Shown: positions 27,927-36,573 of the stretch, one piece after another
How the letters are laid out: each line of letters opens with the position of its first letter
Numbering within the stretch: position 1 is the first letter of the stretch
Origin: Bacteroidales bacterium
GTDB taxonomy: Bacteria > Bacteroidota > Bacteroidia > Bacteroidales > Bacteroidaceae
Direction of reading: 5' to 3'
DNA: 64,000 bases
Assembly (NCBI GenBank): GCA_015060965.1
Contig: SUXN01000006.1
Span: forward strand, 16,247 to 80,246
The notes under the pieces: generated by a model
Databases searched by the model: none
What the model was told of the DNA's origin: nothing
What the model saw: the letters and a program-made list of their open reading frames with translations, nothing else
Position numbers and translations under genes: made by a program

Positions 27927-29090
27927 ATGCTTAAGCAAATCATCAACGGCAAAATCCTTACCCCACAAGGTTGGTTGAAGGATGGTTCAGTTATCATTCG
28001 CGATAACAAGATTCTTGAAGTTACAAACTGCGACCTCGCTGTTATCGGTGCAGAAGTTGTTGACGCAAAGGGTATGTACGTAGTACCCGGTGGCGTTGAG
28101 ATCCATATCCATGGTGGTGGCGGTTGCGACTTCATGGAGGGTACTGAAGAGGCTTTCCGCGGAGCAATCAAGGCTCACATGAAGCACGGTACAACAAGTA
28201 TATTCCCCACCCTTTCATCATCCACAGTACCCATGATCGAGGCAGCAGCCGAGACTTGTACAAAGCTTATGGCTGAGCCAAACAGCCCTGTACTCGGCCT
28301 TCACCTCGAGGGTCACTACCTGAACATGGCTATGGCCGGTGGCCAGTTGCCCGAGAACATCAAGGATCCCGATCCAAACGAGTACATTCCTCTTGTAGAG
28401 AAATGGAATTGTATCAAGCGTTGGGATGCGGCTCCCGAGCTCCCCGGCGCAATGCAGTTCGGTAAGTATATCACATCAAAGGGCATCCTCGCGTCTGTAG
28501 CCCACACACAGGCGGAGTATGACGACATCCATGCAGCACGCAAGAACGGTTACACCCACGCAACACACTTCTACAACGCGATGCCCGGTTTCCACAAGCG
28601 CCGCGAGTACAAGTACGAAGGTACAGTAGAGAGTATCTATCTGCACGAGGATATGACTGTTGAGGTTGTTGCCGACGGCATCCACGTTCCACCGACAATC
28701 CTGCGTCTTGTACATCACATAAAGGGTGTTGAGCGTGCTTGCGTAATCACCGATGCCCTTGCTTGCGCAGCAAGTGACAGCACAACAGCATTCGACCCAC
28801 GTGTAATCATCGAGGACGGTGTTTGCAAGCTTGCTGACCGCACCGCTCTTGCCGGTTCTGTCGCTACAATGGACCGCCTTATCCGCACTCTCGTACAGAA
28901 GGCCGAAATTCCTTTGGAGGATGCTGTACGTATGGCTTCAGAGACTCCTTCAAAGATTATGAACGTGTACGACCGTAAGGGTTCACTGCAGAAGGACAAG
29001 GACGCCGACATCATGATTCTCGACGACGATTTGAACGTACGCGCAGTATGGGCTATGGGTCAGCTTGTTGAGGGTACATACAATCTTTAA
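27927..29090 (+). CDS. nagA: N-acetylglucosamine-6-phosphate deacetylase
   Basis: 387 aa. It removes acetate from GlcNAc-6-P in amino-sugar catabolism. Amidohydrolase barrel with VPGGVEIHIHGGGGCDFMEG (HxH metal motif, ~52), GLHLEGHY (~122), VAHTQAEYDD (~190), THFYNAMPGFHKR (~213) and ITDALAC with the catalytic Asp (~273), ending in SETPSKIMNVYDRKGSLQKDKDADIMILD. Length is normal. It stands alone between a promoter and a terminator, with no nagB beside it. Confidence 0.95.
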   Translation: MLKQIINGKILTPQGWLKDGSVIIRDNKILEVTNCDLAVIGAEVVDAKGMYVVPGGVEIHIHGGGGCDFMEGTEEAFRGAIKAHMKHGTTSIFPTLSSSTVPMIEAAAETCTKLMAEPNSPVLGLHLEGHYLNMAMAGGQLPENIKDPDPNEYIPLVEKWNCIKRWDAAPELPGAMQFGKYITSKGILASVAHTQAEYDDIHAARKNGYTHATHFYNAMPGFHKRREYKYEGTVESIYLHEDMTVEVVADGIHVPPTILRLVHHIKGVERACVITDALACAASDSTTAFDPRVIIEDGVCKLADRTALAGSVATMDRLIRTLVQKAEIPLEDAVRMASETPSKIMNVYDRKGSLQKDKDADIMILDDDLNVRAVWAMGQLVEGTYNL

Positions 29091-29112
29091 CAAGAAACAC
29101 ACTGAATAACAG

Positions 29113-29144
29113 CAAGGCTCCCGACAATCGGGGGCCTTGTTTTA
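29113..29144 (+). terminator. Terminator after nagA
   Basis: caaggctcccga pairs with tcgggggccttg (12 bp, one G-U) around a caa loop, followed by ttttat. Confidence 0.85.
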
Positions 29145-29223
29145 TATACTACCGTCAGCTCTAAAAATCATTAACTATATTAAAAATATCAAAACAGAAA
29201 GGAGAAGTAAGGATATTATTGAT

Positions 29224-29231
29224 TAATTTTG
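29224..29231 (+). promoter_or_regulatory. -7 box TAATTTTG for the M3 peptidase operon
   Basis: Matches TAnnTTTG, 93 bp before the chosen start at 29324. Confidence 0.45.
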
Positions 29232-29323
29232 CGTTATGATAGATACATATGCACCGCAACCGCCGGAACGGACGACCGGTTTCCGTCACATACAGCATAT
29301 GCAAACAAACAACGACAACTGAA

Positions 29324-31393
29324 ATGAACAATAATACAGAAAACAAGAACCCTCTACTTATGCCATTCGGCACACCCTATGGTGCTGTGCCATATGACCG
29401 CATAACGCTCGACCATTATGTCCCTGCGGTAGCGGAGTGCATCAAAAATGAGGAAGCCGCAATTGAGAGCATCTGTAACAATAGCCAGAAGGCGACATTC
29501 GAGAACACCATTGCTCCGCTCGATTATGCGGGAACAGAACTGAGTATTGTGGTGTGCGCATTCAATGCGCTCATAAATGCGAGGAGCTATGATGAGATTC
29601 TTGCGGTTGAGGAGCAGATACAGCAGATGTGCACTGTACACCAGAACAACATATCACTCAACGAGAGGCTTTTTGCACGCATAAAAGAGGTCTATGAGGC
29701 CGAGAACAGCCACCTGGACACCGCACAGAAGAGATTGCTTGAGCAAACATATCTGATGTTCGTGCGCGGAGGAGCAAACCTCAAAGGCAAAGAGCGTGAC
29801 ACCTACCGCGAACTTACAGAAAAGCTCACTGCCCTGTCGCTGAAGTTCCAGGAGAACAGCATAAAGGACACCGACGGGTTCACCCTATGCATCACCGACA
29901 GCAATGATCTGGAGGGATTGCCCGAAGACGTTATCGAGTCGGCTGCCAACCTTGCGAAAGAGAGCGGCAAAGAGGGATGGATATTCACGTTGCACCGTCC
30001 CAGCTATCTCCCGTTCATCACTTTCTGCCGCAACCGTGAATTGAGGCGTCAGATGTATATGGCATACAACACAATAGGTGCAAAAGGCAACGCATACGAC
30101 AATCGGGCGATTGTGACCGAGATTGTAAACAAACGTCTTGAATTGGCCCGTCTGCTTGGTTACAACACATACAGCGACTACGTCCTGGCGGAGCGCATGG
30201 CGCAGAACACAGATGCAGTATTCTCGATGCTTGGCAAACTCACATGGTCGTATCTGCCTGCAGCACGCAAGGAGATGACTGAGATTGAGGATTATGCACG
30301 CCAATGCGAGGGAGAGGATTTCGATTTCCAGCGCTGGGACTTTGCCTACTACTCAGAAAAACTCAAGGAAAAGAAGTATGACCTCAACGACGAGATGATA
30401 CGCCCCTACTTCGAGCTTAACCAGGCAATTTACGGAGCGTTCTACCTTGCCACACGCCTTTACGGCATCACATTCAAACAGAACCACGACATACCGGTAT
30501 TCAACCCCGATGTAAAGGTGTGGGAAGTGTATGACTACGACGGACGTTACATAGCACTGCTATACTGCGATTTCTACGCACGTAAAGGCAAACACGCAGG
30601 TGCTTGGATGGACTCCATCAAGCCGCAATACAAGGACAATAACGGAACCGACCATCGCCCGCACATCACATTGTCCACAAACTACCGCAAACCCATGCCG
30701 GGCAAGCCGACACTGCTGAACCATGACGAGTTCAACACCTTGATGCACGAGTTCGGACACTGCCTCCACGGCATACTCTCCGATGTCACCTATCCGGGAC
30801 AATGCAGCCCCAATGTCTTGTGGGACTTCGTGGAGTTGCCATCGCAGATAATGGAGAATTTCGCTACCGAGGAGGAGTTCCTAAAACACTTCGCCTTCCA
30901 CCACAAGACAGGAGACAGCATGCCTAAAGAGACTCTGCAGAAGATAAAGGAAGCACAGACCTACAAGGCTGCATACCAGTGTGTACGTCAGGTTGGATTG
31001 GGCCTCATTGACCAGGCTTGGCACAACATATCGGAACCGTTTGAAGGTGACGTACTCGAGTATGAACAGTCGGTAACGGCAGCACTGAGGGTGATGCCTG
31101 TAATAAAAGAGACCGGCATAACACCGCAGTTCGGGCATATCATGTCGGGCGGTTATGCTGCAGGATACTACAGCTACAAATGGGCCGAGGTACTTGATGC
31201 CGATGCATTCTCAAGATTCAAAGAAGAGGGCATCATGAACATGAAGACAGCCCAGTCGTTCCGTGACAACATACTCTCAAAGGGTGACAGCGAACATCCC
31301 ATGGAGCTATATATCCGTTTCCGCGGCCGCAAGCCACAGATTGAGCCATTGCTCGAACGTGATGGAATCAAGACCATATGTAAACATTTATAA
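29324..31393 (+). CDS. dcp: M3 family peptidyl-dipeptidase (Dcp-like)
   Basis: 689 aa from the ATG at 29324, which fits the family start (NPLLMPFGTPYGAVPYDRI); an ATG at 29249 adds 25 odd residues. It is a zinc peptidase releasing C-terminal dipeptides from peptides. The active site is HEFGHCLHGI (HExxH), with a downstream Glu two dozen residues later (NFATEEEFL region). The C-terminal SGGYAAGYYSYKWAEVLDADAF is characteristic of the Dcp/oligopeptidase A group. There is no signal peptide, so it is cytoplasmic. Its last base (31393) is 11 bp before the start of a small lipoprotein gene. Confidence 0.93.
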   Translation: MNNNTENKNPLLMPFGTPYGAVPYDRITLDHYVPAVAECIKNEEAAIESICNNSQKATFENTIAPLDYAGTELSIVVCAFNALINARSYDEILAVEEQIQQMCTVHQNNISLNERLFARIKEVYEAENSHLDTAQKRLLEQTYLMFVRGGANLKGKERDTYRELTEKLTALSLKFQENSIKDTDGFTLCITDSNDLEGLPEDVIESAANLAKESGKEGWIFTLHRPSYLPFITFCRNRELRRQMYMAYNTIGAKGNAYDNRAIVTEIVNKRLELARLLGYNTYSDYVLAERMAQNTDAVFSMLGKLTWSYLPAARKEMTEIEDYARQCEGEDFDFQRWDFAYYSEKLKEKKYDLNDEMIRPYFELNQAIYGAFYLATRLYGITFKQNHDIPVFNPDVKVWEVYDYDGRYIALLYCDFYARKGKHAGAWMDSIKPQYKDNNGTDHRPHITLSTNYRKPMPGKPTLLNHDEFNTLMHEFGHCLHGILSDVTYPGQCSPNVLWDFVELPSQIMENFATEEEFLKHFAFHHKTGDSMPKETLQKIKEAQTYKAAYQCVRQVGLGLIDQAWHNISEPFEGDVLEYEQSVTAALRVMPVIKETGITPQFGHIMSGGYAAGYYSYKWAEVLDADAFSRFKEEGIMNMKTAQSFRDNILSKGDSEHPMELYIRFRGRKPQIEPLLERDGIKTICKHL

Positions 31394-31404
31394 TGTATTG
31401 GACA

Positions 31405-31836
31405 ATGAAAACGTTTGCAAAAAGGACAAAGAGAACTATCTTTGCAGTCATGCTGATGCTGGCCACTGTTGCCTGCACACAGGACGACGACATAAAGGAT
31501 ATATTCGAGGAGCGCGAATGGACACTTTCATATGTACAGGAAGGGAATGTAAAGCGCTTCAGCGACAGCAACAAGAGGTACAATGTACAGTTCATTGACA
31601 ACAGCTTCAACGCCACAACACCCGGTGGTGCCACAATAAGCGGCAAGTGGGAGGCCGACGGCGACAGCCGTAAGTTCCACTGTTGGGGCATACAGACAAC
31701 CGGCAGTTTCAAGAGCGACACCATTGCCCAGAAAATGTTGCAGATATTTACCGATGCCACTGAATATGACGGCGACACACATTGGCTACAGATAAAACAA
31801 CACAAGAACGTATTCATGCAGTTCTACAGCAAATGA
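31405..31836 (+). CDS. Small lipoprotein of unknown function
   Basis: 143 aa from the ATG at 31405. The signal peptide ends with a lipobox-like ATVACTQDD (Cys ~25), so it is probably anchored to the envelope. The body is rich in beta-strand patterns (REWTLSYVQEGNVKRF; GGATISGKWEADGDSRKFHCWGI). It may belong to the Bacteroidales family DUF4847, but I am not certain. It is tightly placed in the M3 peptidase, lipoprotein, dCMP deaminase, S41 protease run and overlaps the next gene by 4 bp (ATGA). Confidence 0.7.
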   Translation: MKTFAKRTKRTIFAVMLMLATVACTQDDDIKDIFEEREWTLSYVQEGNVKRFSDSNKRYNVQFIDNSFNATTPGGATISGKWEADGDSRKFHCWGIQTTGSFKSDTIAQKMLQIFTDATEYDGDTHWLQIKQHKNVFMQFYSK

Positions 31837-32276
31837 TCATTATGGAAAACAAAGATAAGAAACAACACGAGCTCGACCTTCGCTATATGCGTATGGCAAA
31901 CATCTGGGCCGAAAATTCATATTGCGAGCGCCGCAAGGTAGGAGCACTCATCGTAAAGGACAAGATGATAATCTCCGACGGCTACAACGGCACCCCGTCG
32001 GGGTTTGAGAATGTATGTGAGAACGAGGAAGGCTTCACAAAGCCTTACGTTCTGCACGCTGAGGCAAATGCAATAACAAAGATTGCCCGCTCAAACAACA
32101 ACAGCAACGGCGCAACGATGTACGTAACGGCATCGCCATGCATCGAGTGTGCCAAGCTCATCATCCAGTCGGGCATCAAGCGTGTGGTGTACGGCGAGAA
32201 ATATCGTCTCACCGACGGCATCGACCTGCTTGAGAGAGCCGGCATAGAGACCGTTTACCTCGAGTTCAACAAATAA
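31833..32276 (+). CDS. dCMP deaminase (cytidine/deoxycytidylate deaminase family)
   Basis: 147 aa. Zinc deaminase converting dCMP to dUMP, feeding dTTP synthesis. Zinc-site motifs HAEANAI (His plus catalytic Glu, ~71) and SPCIECAKL (PCxxC, ~97). The family segment AENSYCERRKVGALIVKDKMIISDGYNG is clear. The start at 31833 overlaps the lipoprotein stop as ATGA; an ATG at 31842 three codons on is equally possible. Confidence 0.92.
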   Translation: MIIMENKDKKQHELDLRYMRMANIWAENSYCERRKVGALIVKDKMIISDGYNGTPSGFENVCENEEGFTKPYVLHAEANAITKIARSNNNSNGATMYVTASPCIECAKLIIQSGIKRVVYGEKYRLTDGIDLLERAGIETVYLEFNK

Positions 32277-32286
32277 CCCGCACTAA

Positions 32287-33900
32287 ATGAAAAAAGCATT
32301 ACCGTTTCTGGTTGTGCTCATCCTTTTGTTAGGGTTCTTCATAGGCCAGAACTTTACTCAAAAGGAGAGTGGCATAACAACAATCATATTCAATAACGAC
32401 AATAAGCTCTCACAGATATTCGACATAATCGACAGTGAGTATGTCGACAAGGCCGATATTGACTCAATCATAGAGCGCAGTATCCCCAAAGTGCTTGAAG
32501 AGCTTGATCCGCACAGCACATACATTCCAAAGGACGAGGTTGAGGAGATGACATCCGACCTTCAGAGCAGTTTCAGCGGAATAGGTATACGTTTTACCAT
32601 TCAGGAAGATACCATCGACATCAGTGAGGTCATCCGTGGTGGCCCATCGGAAGAGGCCGGGGTACTTGCCGGCGACAGGATCATCACCATCAACGACTCG
32701 CTCTTTGTAGGCAAGGATGTATGTACCAACCAAGCAGCCATGAAAAAACTCAAAGGCCCAAAAGGCAGTTTTGTAAAGTTAGGGTTGCAGCGCTTCGGCG
32801 AGGAAGAGCTTGTTGAGGTGAAAATAAGGCGTGACGACATTGAGGTAAAGAGCATAGAGACCGCATACCTCCTGAACGGCAAATGGGGCTATATAATGAT
32901 AGAGCGTTTTGCCGAGAACACCTTTGCCGAGTTCATAAAGGCCATGATTGAGCTTGCCAACCAGAGAGCGCAAGGTTACATCATTGACCTCAGGGGCAAC
33001 GGTGGCGGTTACCTTGGAGTAGCCCTTGAGATGGCAAACCAGTTCCTCGGTGAGGATGAGGTCATCGTATACACCGAAGGCGCAAACATAAAGAAAGAGA
33101 TTGAGAGAGCAAACGGTTACGGATACTTTCAGGATGTACCGCTTGTGATACTTGTTGACGAGACATCGGCATCGGCAAGCGAGATTATGGCAGGAACCAT
33201 ACAGGACAATGACCGCGGAACAGTCATTGGACGTAGGACATTCGGCAAGGGACTCGTCCAGAAGCAGATCAACCTTGACGACGGTTCTATGATGCGCCTG
33301 ACAATAGCACGCTATCACACCCCATCGGGCCGTTGCATACAGAAGCCCTACACGAAAGGTGACGGCGAGAGCTACGCAATGGACCTCATAGACCGCTACA
33401 ACCGTGGAGAGTTCTTCTCACAGGACAGCATACACCAGAACGAGGAGCTTATCTTCAAGACCAAGAACGGACGTACAGTGTATGGAGGTGGCGGTATAAT
33501 GCCCGACATTTTCGTGGCGAGCGACACAACCCATGTCAACGAATATGCAAAGGATATTTTCACCAACCGCCTGATTGCACAATACACATTGAACTACTGC
33601 AAGGCAAACAGGCAGTCGATGAAAAAACACCAGACATACGAGGAGTTGGTAACATATCTGGACAGGCAGCCCATGCTTGACGGACTCATCAGCTTTGCCC
33701 GGACAAAAGATATTGCACCCAAGGGAAACGAGATAGCCGAATCAAAAGAGGTGCTTACACGCTCGATTTACTCCAACATAATCTACCACATGTTGGGTAT
33801 GATGGAGCATATAAAGTTCGTGAACCTCAAGGATTCAACCGTTCTCAAGGCTGTCGAGATACTTGAAAGCGGTAAAGCATTCCCGGAGATTGAAGGATAA
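32287..33900 (+). CDS. S41 family C-terminal processing protease (CtpA-like)
   Basis: 537 aa. An N-terminal signal/anchor (LPFLVVLILLLGFFIG) places it in the periplasm. After a helical segment, a PDZ domain (~75-165: FSGIGIRF, IRGGPSEEAGVLAGDRI) leads into the S41 catalytic core with RGNGGGYLGVAL (~236), the Ser in SASASEIMAG (~299) and the Lys in RRTFGKGLVQKQ (~321), which form the Ser-Lys dyad. It cleaves exported proteins near their C-termini. A C-terminal ~130-residue helical region follows. Last gene of its operon, 10 bp after the deaminase. Confidence 0.94.
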   Translation: MKKALPFLVVLILLLGFFIGQNFTQKESGITTIIFNNDNKLSQIFDIIDSEYVDKADIDSIIERSIPKVLEELDPHSTYIPKDEVEEMTSDLQSSFSGIGIRFTIQEDTIDISEVIRGGPSEEAGVLAGDRIITINDSLFVGKDVCTNQAAMKKLKGPKGSFVKLGLQRFGEEELVEVKIRRDDIEVKSIETAYLLNGKWGYIMIERFAENTFAEFIKAMIELANQRAQGYIIDLRGNGGGYLGVALEMANQFLGEDEVIVYTEGANIKKEIERANGYGYFQDVPLVILVDETSASASEIMAGTIQDNDRGTVIGRRTFGKGLVQKQINLDDGSMMRLTIARYHTPSGRCIQKPYTKGDGESYAMDLIDRYNRGEFFSQDSIHQNEELIFKTKNGRTVYGGGGIMPDIFVASDTTHVNEYAKDIFTNRLIAQYTLNYCKANRQSMKKHQTYEELVTYLDRQPMLDGLISFARTKDIAPKGNEIAESKEVLTRSIYSNIIYHMLGMMEHIKFVNLKDSTVLKAVEILESGKAFPEIEG

Positions 33901-33957
33901 TACAACAAATCCATCAGGTTTTTGTCAAAACAACAGTTGGATTAAAAAGAATTGTTG

Positions 33958-33965
33958 TATCTTCG
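33958..33965 (+). promoter_or_regulatory. -7 box TATCTTCG for tRNA-Gly
   Basis: Variant of TAnnTTTG with TTGG 17 bp upstream (33937-33940); 15 bp before the mature tRNA 5' end. Confidence 0.5.
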
Positions 33966-33980
33966 CACAAGAAATCCAAC

Positions 33981-34053
33981 GCGGTAGTAGCTCAGTTGGT
34001 AGAGCATCAGCTTCCCAAGCTGAGGGTCGCGGGTTCGAGCCCCGTTTACCGCT
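33981..34053 (+). tRNA. tRNA-Gly (anticodon CCC)
   Basis: The full cloverleaf can be drawn. Acceptor GCGGTAG/TTACCGC; D arm GCTC/GAGC; anticodon stem TCAGC/GCTGA around loop TTCCCAA, which gives anticodon CCC; T arm GCGGG/CCCGT with loop TTCGAGC. The CCA end is not encoded. A terminator hairpin follows 11 bp later. Confidence 0.95.
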
Positions 34054-34063
34054 CATAAGCATG

Positions 34064-34092
34064 AATGGCAGCCCACAAGGGTTGCCATTTTT
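34064..34092 (+). terminator. Terminator after tRNA-Gly
   Basis: aatggcagccc pairs with gggttgccatt (one G-U) around acaa, followed by a short T-run. Confidence 0.75.
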
Positions 34093-34148
34093 GATTAAAA
34101 AGGTTCGAAGCCGCGACCCAATATAAAAGGAAAAGCGCTGCTTGCAGC

Positions 34149-34210
34149 GCGGGTTCGAGCCCCGTTTACCGCTCTTAAGCATGAATGGCAGCCACAAGGG
34201 TTGCCATTTT
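34149..34210 (+). repeat. Second copy of the tRNA-Gly 3' half plus terminator
   Basis: Bases 34149-34174 repeat exactly the tRNA segment from the T arm to the acceptor 3' strand (gcgggttcgagcc to accgctc, as at 34029-34054). They are followed by the same spacer and terminator hairpin. The 5' half of the tRNA is absent, so no functional tRNA can form. Confidence 0.85.
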
Positions 34211-34215
34211 ATGTT

Positions 34216-34334
34216 ACCTCAGCTTGGGAAGCTGGGTCGCGGGCTCTTTGCAAGCAAAGCGGCAAAGCCGGTTACGAGCCCCGTTTACCGCTCTTAAGCA
34301 AGAATGGCAGCCCACAAGGGTTGCCATTTATGCT
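34216..34334 (+). repeat. Third, rearranged copy of tRNA-Gly 3' half plus terminator
   Basis: Begins with cctcagcttgggaagctg, an inverted piece of the anticodon arm, then gggtcgcggg, and later gagccccgtttaccgctc at ~34276-34293 followed by the same aatggcagccc hairpin (to 34330). It is degenerate and not a working tRNA. Confidence 0.75.
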
Positions 34335-34405
34335 TAGGGGCTCTATTGCAATTTATTGCAAGACAGAGGGGTATAAATATCATGTTAGCGTAAATGAGTC
34401 TGGTT

Positions 34406-34440
34406 GTCATCTCGAGCGAGCGTAGCGACGAGAGATCTCT
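34406..34440 (+). repeat. R2 hairpin repeat (ATCTC/GAGAT stem)
   Basis: GTCATCTC...GAGAGATCTC with an 18-base purine-rich loop containing gagcgtagcgac. It is one of the R2 family, whose stems vary between copies but stay paired. Confidence 0.6.
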
Positions 34441-34510
34441 CCTCCTTACAGTCGTCGAGATTACAAAGTTTCGTATTTTAAGGGCCATTAATGGGCTGAT
34501 AACTAAACAA

Positions 34511-34551
34511 AACACAGCGCTCCACTGATTGCTTCAGGAGAGCGCTGTGTT
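34511..34551 (-). terminator. Terminator after the second glutamine synthetase gene
   Basis: The 11-bp arms aacacagcgct/agcgctgtgtt enclose a loop of 19 bases, with a T-rich tail on the minus strand (tgttttgttt). It lies 25 bp beyond the stop of the minus-strand gene. Confidence 0.8.
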
Positions 34552-34575
34552 ACCTGTTACTATTTACTATCAAAA

Positions 34576-36078
34576 TCATCCACAATGGAAATAACGTCGG
34601 ACGAGAGCCAGCATCTCTTCCCTGTCGTCACCGATGTCGGCACGCAAACTACGGTCGTCGTATGAACGAAGGCGCTTTATTATTCCGTCAATCATTGCCG
34701 GACTGAAGACATTATGCTCTTCGAACACTGCACGTTGGCGCTCGAGACAATCGGCGCTTGCAGCACAGCTGTCGGGCAACTGGGCAAGGGAAGAGAGTTT
34801 GTCAGCATTCTCCTTCCGGTGTATGTTCACGTTCACGTAAGTACGCTCGGCAACCTCAAGGGCATTCTCCATCTCAAAGCCATGACGGCAAGCGACAGCA
34901 AGACCGGCAATGAGCTGGTATATATCGGCCGAGCCATCGGGTGAACGCATCTCAACGGTCTGTTTCTGTGTAGTGTCGTAGTTGCTTACAGGCTCAAGCG
35001 GATTGGCCAAACGGCACATATCGCTCTTGGCAGCCCAGCCGAGCGGAACACGTACAAGTACCGAGCGGTTGCGGTCGCCCCAACACACATTGGTAGGTGC
35101 TTCCTGATGCGGCACAAGACGGAAATATGATGTCGGGTTGGTATTTCCGAAAGCCGTTATCGAAGGTGCAAGCTCCATCATCCCGGCAATGGCACGACGG
35201 GCAACAGCAGAGAGCGAACCGCCGTCGAGCATGCAGTTGTTGCCGTCTTTTGTTATGCGCATATGTATGTGCAGCCCCGAGCCGGCCTTACCTGCGGTAA
35301 TCTTAGGTGCAAAGGTTATGTCATAGCCATTACGGTAGGCAAGGTTACGTATTATCCACTTTGCGATCATCAGCTGGTCGGCAGCCTCACAGGCAGGAAC
35401 AGGCAGGAACTCAATCTCGTTCTGTTCATATACATTGCCATTGATGGTAAAGTTACCAACCTCGGAGTGTCCGTATTTTATCTGGCCTCCGGCCTGTGCT
35501 ATGTATGACATGCAGGTTGTGCGGAAGTCATTGAACTTTGCATATGGTGCCGACTCATGGTAGCCCTTCTGGTCGGTAGCAGGAAACATGCCGCTGTCGG
35601 GAGCAATGACATAATACTCAAGCTCACCCATGGCCTCGAACTCCATTCCTGTCACATCCTTGAAAGCACGGCACGCCTTGCGAAGAGTATTCTCGGGAGA
35701 ACTCTCAAGCGGCTCGCCGTCCTTGTTGAAATATGAACAGAGCATGGATAGCGTAGGAATCTCAGCAAACGGGTCAAGGAAAGCCGTGCTGAACCGCGGC
35801 AACACATAGAGGTCGCTGCTGCCGGCCTCAATGAACGGGAAGAGCGACGAGCCATCGACACGCTCACCGCAGGTGAGTATGGCATCGAGGTAGGCCGCGC
35901 TGTTGATTACAAAATTAAGCGTCTTGAGCCTGCCGTCACCGGCGGGATACATGAAATTGACCATGCGGATGCCGTTCTCCTTGATGTACTGCACAATATC
36001 GGCCTTGGTAAACTCACTGCTGGGCTTGCCCAGAAAAGCCACAACCCTGTTAGGGTTCATCTCCAACGAACTATTCAT
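34576..36078 (-). CDS. Glutamine synthetase family protein (type I-like fold)
   Basis: 500 aa. Makes glutamine or a related gamma-glutamyl product. It has the beta-grasp domain (~28-115: VNFMYPAGDGRLKTLNFV) and the catalytic domain with GELEYYVI (~153), YEQNEIEFLP (~218), AGSGLHIHMRI (~263), AFGNTNPTSYFRLVPHQEAPTNVCWGDRNRS (~308) and EMRSPDGSADIYQLIAG (~382). It differs from the longer GSIII at 25 kb, so the organism has at least two GS-type enzymes. It may serve another amine (inference). A complete Bacteroidetes promoter lies upstream. Confidence 0.9.
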   Translation of the reverse strand: MNSSLEMNPNRVVAFLGKPSSEFTKADIVQYIKENGIRMVNFMYPAGDGRLKTLNFVINSAAYLDAILTCGERVDGSSLFPFIEAGSSDLYVLPRFSTAFLDPFAEIPTLSMLCSYFNKDGEPLESSPENTLRKACRAFKDVTGMEFEAMGELEYYVIAPDSGMFPATDQKGYHESAPYAKFNDFRTTCMSYIAQAGGQIKYGHSEVGNFTINGNVYEQNEIEFLPVPACEAADQLMIAKWIIRNLAYRNGYDITFAPKITAGKAGSGLHIHMRITKDGNNCMLDGGSLSAVARRAIAGMMELAPSITAFGNTNPTSYFRLVPHQEAPTNVCWGDRNRSVLVRVPLGWAAKSDMCRLANPLEPVSNYDTTQKQTVEMRSPDGSADIYQLIAGLAVACRHGFEMENALEVAERTYVNVNIHRKENADKLSSLAQLPDSCAASADCLERQRAVFEEHNVFSPAMIDGIIKRLRSYDDRSLRADIGDDREEMLALVRRYFHCG

Positions 36079-36116
36079 AACAGAAATTTTTTATTGTTAT
36101 ATGTTGCACTTTGCCA

Positions 36117-36146
36117 CAAAGTTATCTTTTTTATCGATAAAACAAA
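36117..36146 (-). promoter_or_regulatory. Complete Bacteroidetes promoter for the GS gene
   Basis: On the minus strand TTTG (36146-36143), an 18-bp spacer, then TAACTTTG (36124-36117); the start codon is 38 bp downstream. Confidence 0.7.
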
Positions 36147-36166
36147 GCGCAACCGGAAAATATTCT

Positions 36167-36174
36167 TAAGTTTG
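36167..36174 (+). promoter_or_regulatory. -7 box TAAGTTTG for the small Cys-rich protein gene
   Basis: Matches TAnnTTTG and lies 18 bp before the ATG at 36193. It is divergent from the GS promoter. Confidence 0.5.
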
Positions 36175-36192
36175 TACAACAACTGAATAAAC

Positions 36193-36516
36193 ATGAGAAT
36201 TCTTATATATACAACAGAGACAGAGGTTGGCGAGTGGGCCAAGGAGACACTGAACGAGTTCGGGCGAGGAATGCATATACACGTGTCGGACAAGCCGGAA
36301 ATGCTGGAAGGCAAATGGTCGTTCACAATTATATTCGGTGAGGATTGCAACAACGCCACCGACCCTCAAAAGAACGCGTGCTACCCTGTTCCATCGGACA
36401 ATGAGGAACGCGCCGACCTAAGGCGCAAGCTATGGGCACTCTACCGCGACACGTTGAGGGACCGGATTGGTTCCAAATGCAGCTGCGGGCTATATGATGT
36501 ATGCCATTGCCATTAG
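36193..36516 (+). CDS. Small protein of unknown function with a Cys/His-rich C-terminus
   Basis: 107 aa, not recognised. The N-terminal ~60 residues look like an alternating alpha/beta fold (MRILIYTTETEVGEWAKETL). A helical middle (EERADLRRKLWALYRDTLRD) leads to the tail CSCGLYDVCHCH, which has four Cys and two His in 12 residues and could bind a metal. It has its own -7 box, normal codon use and conserved-looking composition, so I regard it as real. Confidence 0.65.
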   Translation: MRILIYTTETEVGEWAKETLNEFGRGMHIHVSDKPEMLEGKWSFTIIFGEDCNNATDPQKNACYPVPSDNEERADLRRKLWALYRDTLRDRIGSKCSCGLYDVCHCH

Positions 36517-36573
36517 AGGTGAAGGGTGAAGGGTAAACAATTACACATCACTCACTACACACTAAGCATCCCC

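Noticed and set aside
33863..34126. Open frame across the tRNA-Gly gene
   Set aside because: It reads through the tRNA and its terminator; the tRNA explains the sequence.
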